A DNA stretch of 64,000 nt from Phycisphaerae bacterium (GCA_028285035.1 JANQQF010000123.1:1-64000); one strand, 5' to 3'. Positions 1 through 8,944 are shown, counted from the stretch's first letter. Numbers and translations: made by a program. The notes: generated by a model not told the origin, from the sequence alone.

Positions 1-687
1 GTTTTCAAAGCCACGCTCATAGATACGCAACGCCCCACCGGCTGGCAACGGATAGACAAAGCCATTTTGTTCAGTAATCGCGCTGACAGGGAAGGAGAGA
101 CGACTGGAGAACGTTCCAAATAACATGTCGGCCGCATCAACATTGATCAATCGTTCGTGTTGAGTGATCGCAACCTCTGTATCGGAGCGGTTATCGCTAA
201 CGACAAGCTGAACAGGCCGACCCAACGCCCCACCGGCGTCGTTAATCAAGTCAACACAGAGCTCGTAACCTTCTTTGTGTTTTTGCCCATTCACCGAAAA
301 ACCACCGGTCAATGGTAATGAGGCTCCGACGATAATTGGCTCACCCGAGGCTTCAGCGATGTCGCTGCTACCAGAGAGCAAGGCTTGGGCATCCTCATTG
401 CTCGGCACACACAACTTCCAGCCAGGCTCAATAATGTCGGAGTTATCAATCCGAGCGTAGCTATCATCGCTACCGTGGGCTTCGTTTGTAGCTTCCACAA
501 TGACCGGGAAGGCTAAAACATCGCCGTAAAATTTATCAGCCAATTTAGACAGCCAGTCATCCGCTTGAACCACAACATCTTGATCACAAGCAACCCCTTG
601 TGCTGAAGCGTATTGCGGCGCAAAGGTATGGGGCGCAACACTCAAGGCAAATACAATAGCCAAAACAATATTAAACAACTTTTTCAT
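1..687 (-). CDS. HAAT-family ABC substrate-binding protein with LysM domain (3' end outside window)
   Basis: Reading leftward from ATG at 687 behind a GGAGGAG ribosome site, the protein starts with a signal peptide (MKKLFNIVLAIVFALS), without a clear lipobox. Residues about 35-100 look like a LysM module: an opening with DWLSKLADKFYGD, then an asparagine-rich middle and IIEPGWKLCVPS. From about residue 118 a Peripla_BP_6 (LivJ-like) fold begins with PIIVGASLPLTGGFSVNG. The frame stays open to base 1, so the C-terminal half is missing. The binding domain is closely similar to the lipoprotein at 9040-10404, so these are paralogues in one operon. LysM usually binds peptidoglycan or related glycans, so anchoring to the wall is an inference. 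The ligand is unknown; the neighbouring enzymes suggest a cyclitol or sugar acid rather than leucine. Confidence 0.85.
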   Translation of the reverse strand, partial: MKKLFNIVLAIVFALSVAPHTFAPQYASAQGVACDQDVVVQADDWLSKLADKFYGDVLAFPVIVEATNEAHGSDDSYARIDNSDIIEPGWKLCVPSNEDAQALLSGSSDIAEASGEPIIVGASLPLTGGFSVNGQKHKEGYELCVDLINDAGGALGRPVQLVVSDNRSDTEVAITQHERLINVDAADMLFGTFSSRLSFPVSAITEQNGFVYPLPAGGALRIYERGFEN

Positions 688-834
688 GAGTTACTCCTCC
701 TGAGAACTAAATTGGACTACATCATTGCTAGTCCTGATTAAAATTTGACGACCATCCAACAGTTTCCAACAATTGATAAAGTGTATTGCGGACCTCCTTC
801 CTCAAATAGGTTGAGTATAGTTGGGCGCAGCTCC

Positions 835-1875
835 TTACAGCCCCCCATAGCCTTCCACAAATTTTTCGACTTCGGGCAAGGTTGGCATAAAGTTGGCGCA
901 CCCATGTTGGGTGACCACAATCGCTCCACAGGCATTACCGAGCCTAGCCGACTTGGTCCATCCCCAATCTCTGGCATAGCCATAGAGAAATCCAGCCCCA
1001 AAGGCATCACCTGCCCCTAGAATGTTGTGGATTTCGACAGGAAAACCGGGCACGTCGATTTTTACAATTTGGTCGGTATCATCCTTGATGTGTAGTCGAA
1101 CGCCCTCCTTGCCCACCTTCTGGATAAGGGCCTTCGGACCCAGTGACAACATCGTTTCAATGGCTGTAGTCGTATCACCGCTCACTCTAGCATCAGAGAC
1201 CTGGGAATGGATTAGACTCATCTGGCTGGTGTCAGTCAACATCGCCGCGTTGATCTCATCATCGGTGCCAATTGCGATATCCACAAGGGGCATCGCTGCC
1301 CGAACCGCCACCCCAAAGGCACGAGGATCGTGCCATTGATCCGGTCTGAAATCGAGATCAAACACCACCTCTGTCCCTGCTTGTTGGGCAATCTGCGCCG
1401 CAAAAAATGTGGCGCTACGGGCTGGGTCTTTGCTGAGGTTCGTGCCCGCAAATTGAAACAAACGACTCTGAGTAATAGGGGTAGCTAGCACATCGTCAAT
1501 GGTTAGCTCGATATCGGCACAGTTGTCTCGATAGTAGACCAGCGGAAATTTATCCGGTGGTTCAATTCCCAAAATAACTGCGGCGGTCCGATGGCCGGGT
1601 TTACGCGGAATAAATTGGGTATCAATATTTTCTTTATTGAGAAAATTAAAGATGAAATCACCGACTGGATCTTCACCCAATGCCGTCAACAGGGCTGTCT
1701 TCAACCCTAATCGCCTAGACCCAACGCAGATATTCGTGGGTGAGCCACCAATGTAAGCGGCAAAATCTTTGATTTCTGGAAAAGGTGCGCCGACTTGATT
1801 CGAATACAAATCAAGCCCGGAACGCCCCATATGAATCGAGTCATACGTGCACTCTTCAGCGATATTATTTGTCAT
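835..1875 (-). CDS. iolC: PfkB-family kinase, IolC-like (5-dehydro-2-deoxygluconokinase)
   Basis: A 346-residue ribokinase/PfkB sugar kinase. The N-terminal half carries the IolC-type pattern: MGRSGLDLY near residue 15, then IGGSPTNICVGSRRLGLK, GEDPVGDF, and IEPPDKFPLVYYRDNCAD. The C-terminal PfkB signature is visible as NILGAGDAFGAGFLYGY, with the catalytic Asp of GAGD. In inositol catabolism IolC phosphorylates 5-dehydro-2-deoxygluconate. Here the IolN-like and dehydrogenase genes upstream in the operon suggest the substrate could be a related keto-aldonate. An alternative TTG start at 1896 exists, but ATG at 1875 has GGAGG five bases before it and is preferred. It is cotranscribed, most likely, with the genes on both sides, although a repeat element lies upstream. 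Confidence 0.82.
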   Translation of the reverse strand: MTNNIAEECTYDSIHMGRSGLDLYSNQVGAPFPEIKDFAAYIGGSPTNICVGSRRLGLKTALLTALGEDPVGDFIFNFLNKENIDTQFIPRKPGHRTAAVILGIEPPDKFPLVYYRDNCADIELTIDDVLATPITQSRLFQFAGTNLSKDPARSATFFAAQIAQQAGTEVVFDLDFRPDQWHDPRAFGVAVRAAMPLVDIAIGTDDEINAAMLTDTSQMSLIHSQVSDARVSGDTTTAIETMLSLGPKALIQKVGKEGVRLHIKDDTDQIVKIDVPGFPVEIHNILGAGDAFGAGFLYGYARDWGWTKSARLGNACGAIVVTQHGCANFMPTLPEVEKFVEGYGGL

Positions 1876-1917
1876 GAACGCCTCCAAATTTTGCAAGTTT
1901 GCTTACTACTCAAGCAT

Positions 1918-2229
1918 GTCATTTCGACCGAAGGGAGAAATCCGAGAAATCCCTAGGGCGACACTCTTAGAAGTTGCTTTAAAGGTGAATCTGAGCCTTA
2001 AAATGGCCGATACTAAGCCCCCTCGATCCCCCAAAGGAGGAAGAAAAGCTCTAGATTCCCTCCTTTGGGTGCCCCTCTGGGGGTTAGGGGGGCTAACTGA
2101 CGACCTTTTAAAATAGCCTCTTAAAGATGAGATGGTCAGTAAACCCAAATTTAGCTTGAATGCTTTCCGATCAACACGCTGGTCATTGCGCCTCAACAGA
2201 GAATTCTCCACCTTCGGTTACGAAATGAC
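1918..2229. repeat. Composite intergenic repeat with GTCATTTCG ends
   Basis: The ends are inverted copies of one motif: GTCATTTCGACCGAAGG on the left and, on the other strand, GTCATTTCGTAACCGAAGG at the right. Between them (about 2014-2095) lies a G/C-run inverted repeat whose arms share CCCCC tracts and CCAAAGGAGG. No intact gene is present. It fills the 485-base gap between the iolC-like and iolN-like genes. A related GTCATTTCGAA end pair occurs at 4988-5085. This looks like a non-autonomous, MITE-like or REP-like dispersed element. Confidence 0.7.
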
Positions 2230-2360
2230 CAGGATCAATAGAACACCTCTCAACCTAGTACAGTTGGACGTAGATAGCTATACAGTAACAAACATCTCAA
2301 CGCCCGACTGTTTAAGTATTTCGCCCTTAATACCTGTTGCTCTATTTATGCCGCGAAATA

Positions 2361-3500
2361 CTAGTAAATTGTGCTCTGGCCAATTCGTGGTAAGCCATAC
2401 ACCGATTTCCAGCCTTCGCTTTGAGGTTCCTGGAGATAAGCCGCCATGTCAGCCTCAGTACGGAGGGTCGTTTCTTCCACTGGCGGAACGATCCCTGCTG
2501 GAAACGCATTGATAATATCGTCGTGTAGAATGGTCAGATAGCGTAAAATCGCAGCCATCGGACGTTTGGCTTTGTAAGCCTCACCATGCGCGGCCAAACC
2601 AACCACACCCTCTGGGGTCGCGGACAGTTCGATAGCAAAGTGGCCTTCACCTTCTGAGAAGCGGCTGGGACGACGGTAGGGTTCAACTGATTTGTCGAAA
2701 TGACCGTCTGGCAAATAGCCTTTACCTTGGGTATCGACGGCGTATTCCATATCAACCATTTCGGGGAAAAGATACAACCCAACCGATGTTTCGGCCTCAC
2801 AAGCGTGGATAAAAGTCGAGTCGTACTCACCGCCAAATTTCTTTTCACGAAAAAATTCACGCACACTGCGGTGCCAGTCTAGGACGCGGAAAATGCCAGG
2901 TAATTGATAGCGCTTTTGGAACTGCTGAATGACAGATTCAAGCACCCACAGATGACCGTGGTTATTGACAAAGATGATTTTGCGGAAACCATCATTATAT
3001 AACCCTAGCATTACATCAATCAGGGTTTCGCGAATGATGTCTTCCCGCACGATAGCCGTACCAGGCATCCCCATATGATGGTAGGGATGCGCCCCAAAGT
3101 TCAAGGGCGGGAGGGATAGGGCAGGTGGGGCGCCATCGCGATTTTTGATAAAACGCCGAAGCCCTTCAACAATCTGGCTACAAAAGAGCGTGTCGGTGGC
3201 CGAGGGTAGGTGTAAGCCGTGATTTTCGGTACACCCGATAGGAATAAAAATGATGTCATTCTTGCGTCGCTCTTCAATCAATTGGTGACGTGGCATCATC
3301 TGGATGTAACTGCCGGGAATACCCCATTCGACCGGGGCAGGCATCCCATACTCAGCCAACACCGCCTCAATTTCCTCTGCATTTGCGTGCCAAAGTTCAT
3401 GCTTCATCCGTCCAATCGGGTCATTCTCAAAGAAAAGGTCCGCCTGATTGGTGGTTAATAGGCCTTCAGGTACTTTCCCATTACTATTGATGTTTGACAT
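2361..3500 (-). CDS. iolN: Creatininase-family hydrolase, probable 3-dehydro-scyllo-inosose hydrolase (IolN-like)
   Basis: A 379-residue creatinine-amidohydrolase-fold protein. The metal-binding signature is GCTENHGLHLPSATDT (about residues 88-103; Glu, His and Asp ligands), followed by LNFGAHPYHHMGMPGT and VNNHGHLW. The long N-terminal extension (GIPGSYIQMMPRHQLIEERRKN) and C-terminal EGWKSVYGLPRIGQ match my recollection of the 3-dehydro-scyllo-inosose hydrolase group, which opens the ring of diketo-inositol to 5-keto-L-gluconate, as described for Thermotoga inositol degradation. A zinc dehydrogenase lies upstream and an IolC-like kinase downstream, which fits. ATG at 3500 is preceded by AGGAGAAATC. 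Ordinary creatininase, a 240-260 residue enzyme, is less likely given the length. Confidence 0.72.
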   Translation of the reverse strand: MSNINSNGKVPEGLLTTNQADLFFENDPIGRMKHELWHANAEEIEAVLAEYGMPAPVEWGIPGSYIQMMPRHQLIEERRKNDIIFIPIGCTENHGLHLPSATDTLFCSQIVEGLRRFIKNRDGAPPALSLPPLNFGAHPYHHMGMPGTAIVREDIIRETLIDVMLGLYNDGFRKIIFVNNHGHLWVLESVIQQFQKRYQLPGIFRVLDWHRSVREFFREKKFGGEYDSTFIHACEAETSVGLYLFPEMVDMEYAVDTQGKGYLPDGHFDKSVEPYRRPSRFSEGEGHFAIELSATPEGVVGLAAHGEAYKAKRPMAAILRYLTILHDDIINAFPAGIVPPVEETTLRTEADMAAYLQEPQSEGWKSVYGLPRIGQSTIY

Positions 3501-3585
3501 GATTTCTCCTTATCTTTATATATGTATTTTATAATGTAAGATTGCTTTAAGATATGGATTACTCTGTTACCAAAGTAATCTTAAC

Positions 3586-3632
3586 TGTCATTCTGAGTGA
3601 GCTTCTTCGGCTACACCTCACTCAGAATGACA
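3586..3632. repeat. Perfect 16-bp inverted repeat (TGTCATTCTGAGTGAG)
   Basis: TGTCATTCTGAGTGAG at 3586-3601 is exactly repeated in inverted orientation at 3617-3632 around a 15-base loop. It lies in the short gap between the dehydrogenase and the IolN-like gene. It could act as an RNA hairpin between cistrons. There is no T-run on the coding strand, so it is not a standard terminator. GTCATTC at the tips recalls the GTCATTTCG repeats on either side. Confidence 0.75.
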
Positions 3633-3668
3633 TATTCACAACTTTAAATCTCTTCTGTAATATTGTAT

Positions 3669-4814
3669 CTATCCCGCAGCGATCTCTTTACTATGAAAAT
3701 CCTGTGTTTGAGCCTGCTCCTGAGCAAGAGTTTCATCAGGGTTAGGTTTAATAATGACTTTAATGGCATTGTCTAAACGCTTCTCCATCGTCTCAAAGGC
3801 CTGATGAATCTCATCTAGTGAGAAGGTGTGAGTGATGAGAGGTGACAGATCGACGTCGTGCTTACTGAGGAGGGCGATCGCTTTGCCCATCGAGCCTTCG
3901 CCCTCGGCGCGGGTGCCAGATAGCTTAAAGTTACCGAGCACCAACCATCGGGCATTGATGGCCACTTCTGGCACCTGATGTACCCCTAGCAAGCCGATAC
4001 GCCCACTCATCCGGGTATACTCAATTGTATCAGCCGTGGCTTGGGGTGAGCCGGAACATTCTAATGAGATATCGGCGCCGTGGCCTCCGGTCAAGGCTTT
4101 GACCCGTTCAATGACATTTTCTTCTTTCACGTTGATCACAACATCAGCCCCAAATTCAAGGCCCAGGTTGAGCCGTTCGGCGCGAGTACCGGTCAAAATG
4201 ATCGTACCAGCTCCCATAAGTCGAGCCAGAACCACGCAGATCAAGCCAATCGGACCGGGACCAGAGATAACAACCGTTTCCCCACCCTCAAATCCACCAG
4301 CCTGACGAATACCATACAACGAGGTCCCAGCGGTGGTTAGCAAGGTGGCAATGTCAAAGGAAATATCATCGGGCAATTTGTGAACACAATTCACGTGAAT
4401 CAGTGAGTAATCAGCGTACGCCCCGTTTGTGGTGAAGCCGAAATGACGATGCCCTTTCTCGGCGGATCCATAGTTGAGGCAGGTGGTATAAAGTCCAGCT
4501 CGGCAGTTGGTGCAGATACCACAACCTTTGTGGGTTTCAACCGCAACCCGGTCACCAACTTTAAATTCGGTGACGCCCGGCCCCAAGGCCACGATGACCC
4601 CCGAATATTCGTGCCCAAACACAAACTCGCCGTAGGGGGGATGATTGGGCCAGCCTCGCTCTTTAATATCCGGGTCAGTCCCACAAATCGCACATGATTT
4701 AACTTCAATAATAACTTCACTGGGGCCAGGGTCTGGTACGGGATAATCATCAACCAACCGCATATCACCTGGGCCGTAAAGAACTGCTGCTTTCATTGTT
4801 TTAGGTAGTGACAT
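3669..4814 (-). CDS. Zinc-dependent medium-chain dehydrogenase (candidate inosose dehydrogenase)
   Basis: A 381-residue MDR enzyme. Catalytic zinc ligands are visible in CAICGTD (about residue 38) and GHEYSG; the structural zinc site is GCGICTNCRAGLYTTC. The nucleotide-binding motif is GPGPIGLICV near residue 178, and the protein ends with an unusual Glu/Gln-rich tail after KVIIKP. Family relatives are threonine and sorbitol dehydrogenases. Next to an IolN-like hydrolase it is a candidate for the scyllo-inosose 3-dehydrogenase (IolM) step that makes the diketo-inositol substrate; this is inference. The open frame reaches 4976, but ATG at 4814 follows AAGGAGCG and begins at the conserved N-terminus, so it is the chosen start. 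Confidence 0.85.
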   Translation of the reverse strand: MSLPKTMKAAVLYGPGDMRLVDDYPVPDPGPSEVIIEVKSCAICGTDPDIKERGWPNHPPYGEFVFGHEYSGVIVALGPGVTEFKVGDRVAVETHKGCGICTNCRAGLYTTCLNYGSAEKGHRHFGFTTNGAYADYSLIHVNCVHKLPDDISFDIATLLTTAGTSLYGIRQAGGFEGGETVVISGPGPIGLICVVLARLMGAGTIILTGTRAERLNLGLEFGADVVINVKEENVIERVKALTGGHGADISLECSGSPQATADTIEYTRMSGRIGLLGVHQVPEVAINARWLVLGNFKLSGTRAEGEGSMGKAIALLSKHDVDLSPLITHTFSLDEIHQAFETMEKRLDNAIKVIIKPNPDETLAQEQAQTQDFHSKEIAAG

Positions 4815-4967
4815 TTGATCGCTCCTTTTGATAATAGTATCGATTTTTCCAGCTATTTTACACATGTTATGCTTAACTGGGTAACCTCTAAATCTTTCGT
4901 CATTGAAGAACCATCTCGTATTACAAGAAGCGAGATAAACGAAACCTCTCCAAGTTTCTCTAGGGCG

Positions 4968-5117
4968 TGTTGACATTTTGGATTAATGTCATTTCGAAGC
5001 GGTTTTTGCCGAGAAATCCTCCCGAATAGTTGATTACAAACACGCTCCTGGGCGGATTTCTCACTCGTTCCTCGTTCGAAATGACATAATCGGGCTAGGT
5101 TTTTACAAATGTCAACA
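4968..5117. repeat. 150-bp nested inverted-repeat element (MITE-like)
   Basis: Three nested inverted pairs are visible: TGTTGACATTT (4968-4978) with AAATGTCAACA (5107-5117); GTCATTTCGAA (4988-4998) with TTCGAAATGAC (5075-5085); and GAGAAATCC (near 5011) with GGATTTCTC (near 5057). All arms are perfect. The element has no gene and nearly fills the 311-base gap between the DoxX-like gene and the dehydrogenase. The middle pair matches the ends of the element at 1918-2229. Confidence 0.8.
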
Positions 5118-5125
5118 GAACCTAA

Positions 5126-5503
5126 TTAGCCAAGAAGATTTTGGGCCGCCGCAATGGCGATGGCTGCTCCAGCCATGATGATATTCTTTTCTAACTGAAT
5201 CTGTTCCATACTGCGGGCATGCGGGTCTGTAACTGTCCAGAAGTTATGAACCTTGACCCCGCTGACTACCAGGAAGCTAGCGACCATCAAACTACCGATG
5301 ACGACTTGAATGTTAAAAAGAATGGCCAGCAACCCAATAATCAAAAACGTTGTTGATCCGATGACAGCCACTTTTGAAGCCGGGAGGCCCTTCTCTCGGG
5401 AAAGCTCAACCAACTCATCAAGCTTACCAAAGTTGCGAAGTGCCATATACAGCAAAGGAAGCGTGTAAATTAAACGGCCGATCAAAAATAAGGTTGAAAC
5501 CAT
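5126..5503 (-). CDS. DoxX-family membrane protein
   Basis: A 125-residue integral membrane protein with about four hydrophobic segments. The pattern of an N-terminal helix with GRLIYTLPLLYMALRNFGKL, a following KLDELVELSREKGLPASK amphipathic stretch, and HNFWTV near residue 86 is typical of the DoxX/YphA family. The biochemical role of such proteins is poorly defined; some are linked to quinone or thiol redox. It lies between livM-like and dehydrogenase genes in the operon and has a GGAGAAAAAGCA ribosome site. A role in supporting the dehydrogenase is only a guess. Confidence 0.75.
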   Translation of the reverse strand: MVSTLFLIGRLIYTLPLLYMALRNFGKLDELVELSREKGLPASKVAVIGSTTFLIIGLLAILFNIQVVIGSLMVASFLVVSGVKVHNFWTVTDPHARSMEQIQLEKNIIMAGAAIAIAAAQNLLG

Positions 5504-5548
5504 TGCTTTTTCTCCTAAGACGTGAATAATTTTGCAGACATGCTTCTT

Positions 5549-6586
5549 TCAATCCCAATCAAGAATGGCGGGTAACATACCTAACTGGCGGAGTGACCCC
5601 ACAATCCCCGCTGGAAAGAACAGAAGTACAACCATCATAATCGCGCCAGTCCCTACTATATTTAGCTCACTTGAACCTAATTGGCTCACAAAGAACTCAT
5701 TGATAAAAATGATGGCTACGGCCCCCAAAATCGGACCAGCGACCGTACCTCTGCCGCCCAAAATGCACATCATCACCAAGTTAGCGGCCACAAGGATCAG
5801 GAGGAAGATATTTGGTCGAACATAAGTTAGGTATGGTCCCCAGAATGCACCCGCAACTCCGATAAACAAACCACTGAAGACAAAGGCCAAAATCTTGTAA
5901 TAGTTGGTGGGGATACCGGCTGCCTCGGCTTTAATCTCATCTTGAGAGATAGCCCGTAACCCTAAGCCAAATTTTGAGTGTTTGATGCGATACGAGGTAT
6001 AAACAGTGACCATAGCCAGGATCAGCAGCGCGTAGTAGTAGGGCAGTTTGACCAACTCCACTGGGAGATCCGTCAACGGTAAGCTAATTCCGTTAGAGCC
6101 ACCAATAAACTCCCAATTGTCGAACAGGATGCGTACTGTCATCAGGAGGGCAATGGTCGAGATGATGAAGGCTGGGCCGCGCCGAATGCGAAGGGTGATA
6201 AACCCAAAACCAAAGCCAAGCACCATTGATAACACGGCAGCGATAGGCCAAGTTAAGAAGGGTGATACGCCGAAATAGGCCAGCATCACTGCGGCGGAGA
6301 AGCCTCCGACCGCAAAAAAGACGTTATGTCCCAAAGAGATATATCCAGTGTAGCCCCCCAAAATGTTCCAGCTTGAGGCCATTGACACATACAAAAACAC
6401 AAACAGAAGCAAGTGTAAGGAGTAGTTATAGTTTTGGCCGGTAATGACGGGGAGCAACGGATACAGACATAGCACTAACACCCCTACCCCTATAATAACC
6501 AAACTTGATTTGCTAACGGTCTTTTCTTCGGCGACTTCAACATGTCGCTGTTGTTTAATATCTGTAACGCTTAATTGTTCTGACAT
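5549..6586 (-). CDS. livM: HAAT ABC transporter permease, LivM type
   Basis: A 345-residue inner-membrane permease with about ten hydrophobic segments. The LivM-type signature is seen in YISLGHNVFFAVGGFSAAV and later ISQDEIKAEAAGIPTNYYK, the cytoplasmic loop that contacts the ATPases. A 40-residue N-terminal extension precedes the first helix. Its ATG overlaps the stop codon of the livH-type gene by one base (TAATG), with GGAGG upstream, so the two are translationally coupled. It pairs with the LivH-type protein to form the channel. The substrate is not necessarily an amino acid given the downstream catabolic enzymes. Confidence 0.9.
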   Translation of the reverse strand: MSEQLSVTDIKQQRHVEVAEEKTVSKSSLVIIGVGVLVLCLYPLLPVITGQNYNYSLHLLLFVFLYVSMASSWNILGGYTGYISLGHNVFFAVGGFSAAVMLAYFGVSPFLTWPIAAVLSMVLGFGFGFITLRIRRGPAFIISTIALLMTVRILFDNWEFIGGSNGISLPLTDLPVELVKLPYYYALLILAMVTVYTSYRIKHSKFGLGLRAISQDEIKAEAAGIPTNYYKILAFVFSGLFIGVAGAFWGPYLTYVRPNIFLLILVAANLVMMCILGGRGTVAGPILGAVAIIFINEFFVSQLGSSELNIVGTGAIMMVVLLFFPAGIVGSLRQLGMLPAILDWD

Positions 6587-7464
6587 TATGATGCCTCCAA
6601 CTTCTCACCAAACAACCCCTGAGGTCGAATAAGCAAGATTAGAAATAGCGCGAGGAAAAATGTTAAGGGTGACCAGGTCGGCCCAAAAGCAGTGCTGACA
6701 TAGGCCGCCACAACGGCTAACAAAAAGGCTCCGACAACAGCGCCGAGCAAACTTCCCATACCGCCCAACACAACCAGTGACATCAGAATAGCAATCCACT
6801 CCCAATGTTTGGCTGGGAAGAAACTGAATAAAAAGCTCATCAGTGCTCCAGAGGCACCGGCCAGGGCAATACCTAAGCCAAAGGTGAACGTTGAAACCTG
6901 GGCCACATTGACCCCCAACAGTTGCGCTGCCGCGCGATTTTGGGTGGTCGCTCGAATGGCATAACCAAATCGAGAGTATTTGAGAAACGCCCAGACCACG
7001 ACAATAAGCACCACACTAGCCACACCGGCGTAAAACTGCCCTGTTGGTATAAAGAGCTCGCCAAAGAAAATTGCTTCAGTGGCATAAGAGGGTGAGGTAA
7101 TTCGCTGGGTATTGCTAAAAAAGTAGCCCAGTACCCCATCAAAGAACATTGCCATCGCAAAGGCGAGCAAGACCGTCATGGTACCATAGCCCGGTTTATT
7201 TGCATCTCGGGCAAAAAACAGTTTGTAGGTGACAACACCCACCCCAAACATCACCACCATATTAATCGGAATAGTCAGCAACGGATCAATATTGTACAAC
7301 GTAAAGGCCCAATAGCTAATATAAGCGGCCCCAATGATAAAGATGGGATGGGCCAGATTAACAATTCGCATCACCCCGAAAATTAGGGTTAAGCCTGAAG
7401 CCATGAGAGCATAGACCCCCCCTAAAGCTAGCCCCAATAACAGAATTTCAATAATTTGAATCAT
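6586..7464 (-). CDS. livH: HAAT ABC transporter permease, LivH type
   Basis: A 292-residue permease beginning MIQIIEILLLGLALGGVYALMASGL, the usual LivH N-terminus. The family motif LTLIFGVMRIVNLAHP follows, and the cytoplasmic coupling loop is GYAIRATTQNRAAAQLLGVN. The start overlaps the end of the livF-type gene (ATGA) and the stop overlaps livM (TAATG), so all four transporter cistrons are tightly coupled. It forms the membrane channel with the LivM-type subunit. Confidence 0.92.
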   Translation of the reverse strand: MIQIIEILLLGLALGGVYALMASGLTLIFGVMRIVNLAHPIFIIGAAYISYWAFTLYNIDPLLTIPINMVVMFGVGVVTYKLFFARDANKPGYGTMTVLLAFAMAMFFDGVLGYFFSNTQRITSPSYATEAIFFGELFIPTGQFYAGVASVVLIVVVWAFLKYSRFGYAIRATTQNRAAAQLLGVNVAQVSTFTFGLGIALAGASGALMSFLFSFFPAKHWEWIAILMSLVVLGGMGSLLGAVVGAFLLAVVAAYVSTAFGPTWSPLTFFLALFLILLIRPQGLFGEKLEAS

Positions 7465-8207
7465 GATACAACAGCCTCCTTTGCCTGTGATTTGTTTTTG
7501 CCGAGATAAAGCTCCTGAATACGTGGATCGGCCAGAATTTTTGGGGCCGGACCATCAAATAACCTTTTGCCCAAATCGAGGACACAGCCCCAATCGGAAT
7601 ATTGCAGCCCCTTAATGGCATTCTGTTCAACCAAGATGACAGTCATACCACTTTCGGTAAAAAGCCGCATAATATCGAAAATTTGTGCAACAATTTTTGG
7701 GGCCAAGCCCAACGAGGGCTCATCTAACATCACAATGTCCGGTTTTAGAACCAAGGTGCGGCCCATAGCCAACATCTGCTGCTGGCCACCCGACATCGTG
7801 CCAGCCAGTTGGCTGCTTCGTTCTTTGAGAATAGGAAACAGGTCGAACACTTCATCAATCCGTTGCTCCACTAGCCCCCTGTCCTGGAGCACATAGCCCC
7901 CCATCCGTAAATTTTCACGTACCGTCATGTTTGGGAACAAAGCCCGCTCTTGCGGCACAAAGCAGATACCCTCTAGCAGCACCTGGTCGGGACGCAGACC
8001 GTGAATTGGTTCACCCTTATAGGTAACAGTGCCTTCACGAGGAGACAACAGACCAGAAATCACTTTCAACAGCGTCGATTTCCCGGCACCATTCGGGCCA
8101 ATCACACACTGCACCTGCCCCGCCTCAACCTTAAAATCTACGCCACGCAAGATGGCAGGCCCATTTCCATAACCAGCTACCACATTTTTCATTTCTAATA
8201 GCGTCAT
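7461..8207 (-). CDS. livF: HAAT ABC transporter ATP-binding protein, LivF type
   Basis: A 248-residue ATPase. Walker A is GPNGAGKST near residue 38, the Q-loop lies in ICFVPQERALFPNMTV, the ABC signature is MSGGQQQMLAMGR, and Walker B is DIVMLDEPSLGL, with H-loop replaced by the LivF-typical EQNA. It powers the importer together with the LivG-type subunit. Its ATG overlaps the livG stop (ATGA). Confidence 0.93.
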   Translation of the reverse strand: MTLLEMKNVVAGYGNGPAILRGVDFKVEAGQVQCVIGPNGAGKSTLLKVISGLLSPREGTVTYKGEPIHGLRPDQVLLEGICFVPQERALFPNMTVRENLRMGGYVLQDRGLVEQRIDEVFDLFPILKERSSQLAGTMSGGQQQMLAMGRTLVLKPDIVMLDEPSLGLAPKIVAQIFDIMRLFTESGMTVILVEQNAIKGLQYSDWGCVLDLGKRLFDGPAPKILADPRIQELYLGKNKSQAKEAVVS

Positions 8208-8944
8208 GATGCGGTCTCCCCTAGATAAGCCTCTAACACAACAGGATCACCTTGTATTTCATCCGGACTTCCCTTAGCGATGACCGTCCCAGCGGCCATC
8301 ACCACAATCGGATTACAGGTACTCATAATCATCTCCATATTGTGCTCAACAATTAAAAACGTAATCCCCTGACCATTAAGCTCTTTGATGTGGGCTACAA
8401 TTTCCTCTAGAAGGGCCGGATTGACCCCACCAGCCGGTTCATCGAGTAAGACAAGCTTAGGCTTGGCCATCAACAGGGCGGCAAAATCCATCAGCTTTTT
8501 CTGTCCATACGACAGATTACGTGTTTCTTCATAAGCGAGCCGGGTAATGCCCAAAAACTCCAGAAGTTCCAAAGCCCGATCACGCTCTTCTGGGAGAATA
8601 GCCGATGAAAACATGCCTCTCAAGCCGTGAACCGGTGCTTGCACCACCAAATTTTCAATAACGGTCATATCTTCAAGATTACGGGTAATCTGGAAGGTAC
8701 GACTCATCCCCATCCGGGTAATTTGATGAGGTTGCATTTTGTCGATTCTTTTGCCCTCAAACCACACTTCACCTGCATCTGGTTCGAGCACCTTACTAAT
8801 CAGATTGAAGGCCGTACTCTTTCCCGCTCCGTTTGGTCCAATGAGGCCCGTAATCGATCCCTCTTCGACTGAGAAGGTACAATCGTCAACCGCTTTGATA
8901 CCACCAAATGATTTACTTAAGTTTTTAACTTCTAACAATGCCAT
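8204..8944 (-). CDS. livG: HAAT ABC transporter ATP-binding protein, LivG type
   Basis: A 246-residue ATPase with Walker A GPNGAGKST near residue 37, signature LSYGQKKLMDFA, Walker B KLVLLDEPAGGVNP and the H-loop VEHNMEMIM. The LivG subfamily feature of ending GDPVVLEAYLG is present. It is the first ATPase of the importer, about 95 bases downstream of the binding-protein gene, with an AGAGGTAACA ribosome site. Confidence 0.93.
   Translation of the reverse strand: MALLEVKNLSKSFGGIKAVDDCTFSVEEGSITGLIGPNGAGKSTAFNLISKVLEPDAGEVWFEGKRIDKMQPHQITRMGMSRTFQITRNLEDMTVIENLVVQAPVHGLRGMFSSAILPEERDRALELLEFLGITRLAYEETRNLSYGQKKLMDFAALLMAKPKLVLLDEPAGGVNPALLEEIVAHIKELNGQGITFLIVEHNMEMIMSTCNPIVVMAAGTVIAKGSPDEIQGDPVVLEAYLGETAS

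Noticed and set aside
1906..2211. Open frames of about 100 codons on both strands in the gap after the iolC-like gene
   Set aside because: They run through a palindromic dispersed repeat; no ribosome site and no protein-like pattern.
4815..4976. N-terminal extension of the zinc dehydrogenase
   Set aside because: The extra 54 codons do not resemble the family and a strong ribosome site lies at the internal ATG.
5549..8944. Naming the importer as a branched-chain amino-acid transporter
   Set aside because: Family membership is clear, but the operon encodes cyclitol/sugar-acid-type enzymes and no amino-acid catabolism, so the substrate was left open.
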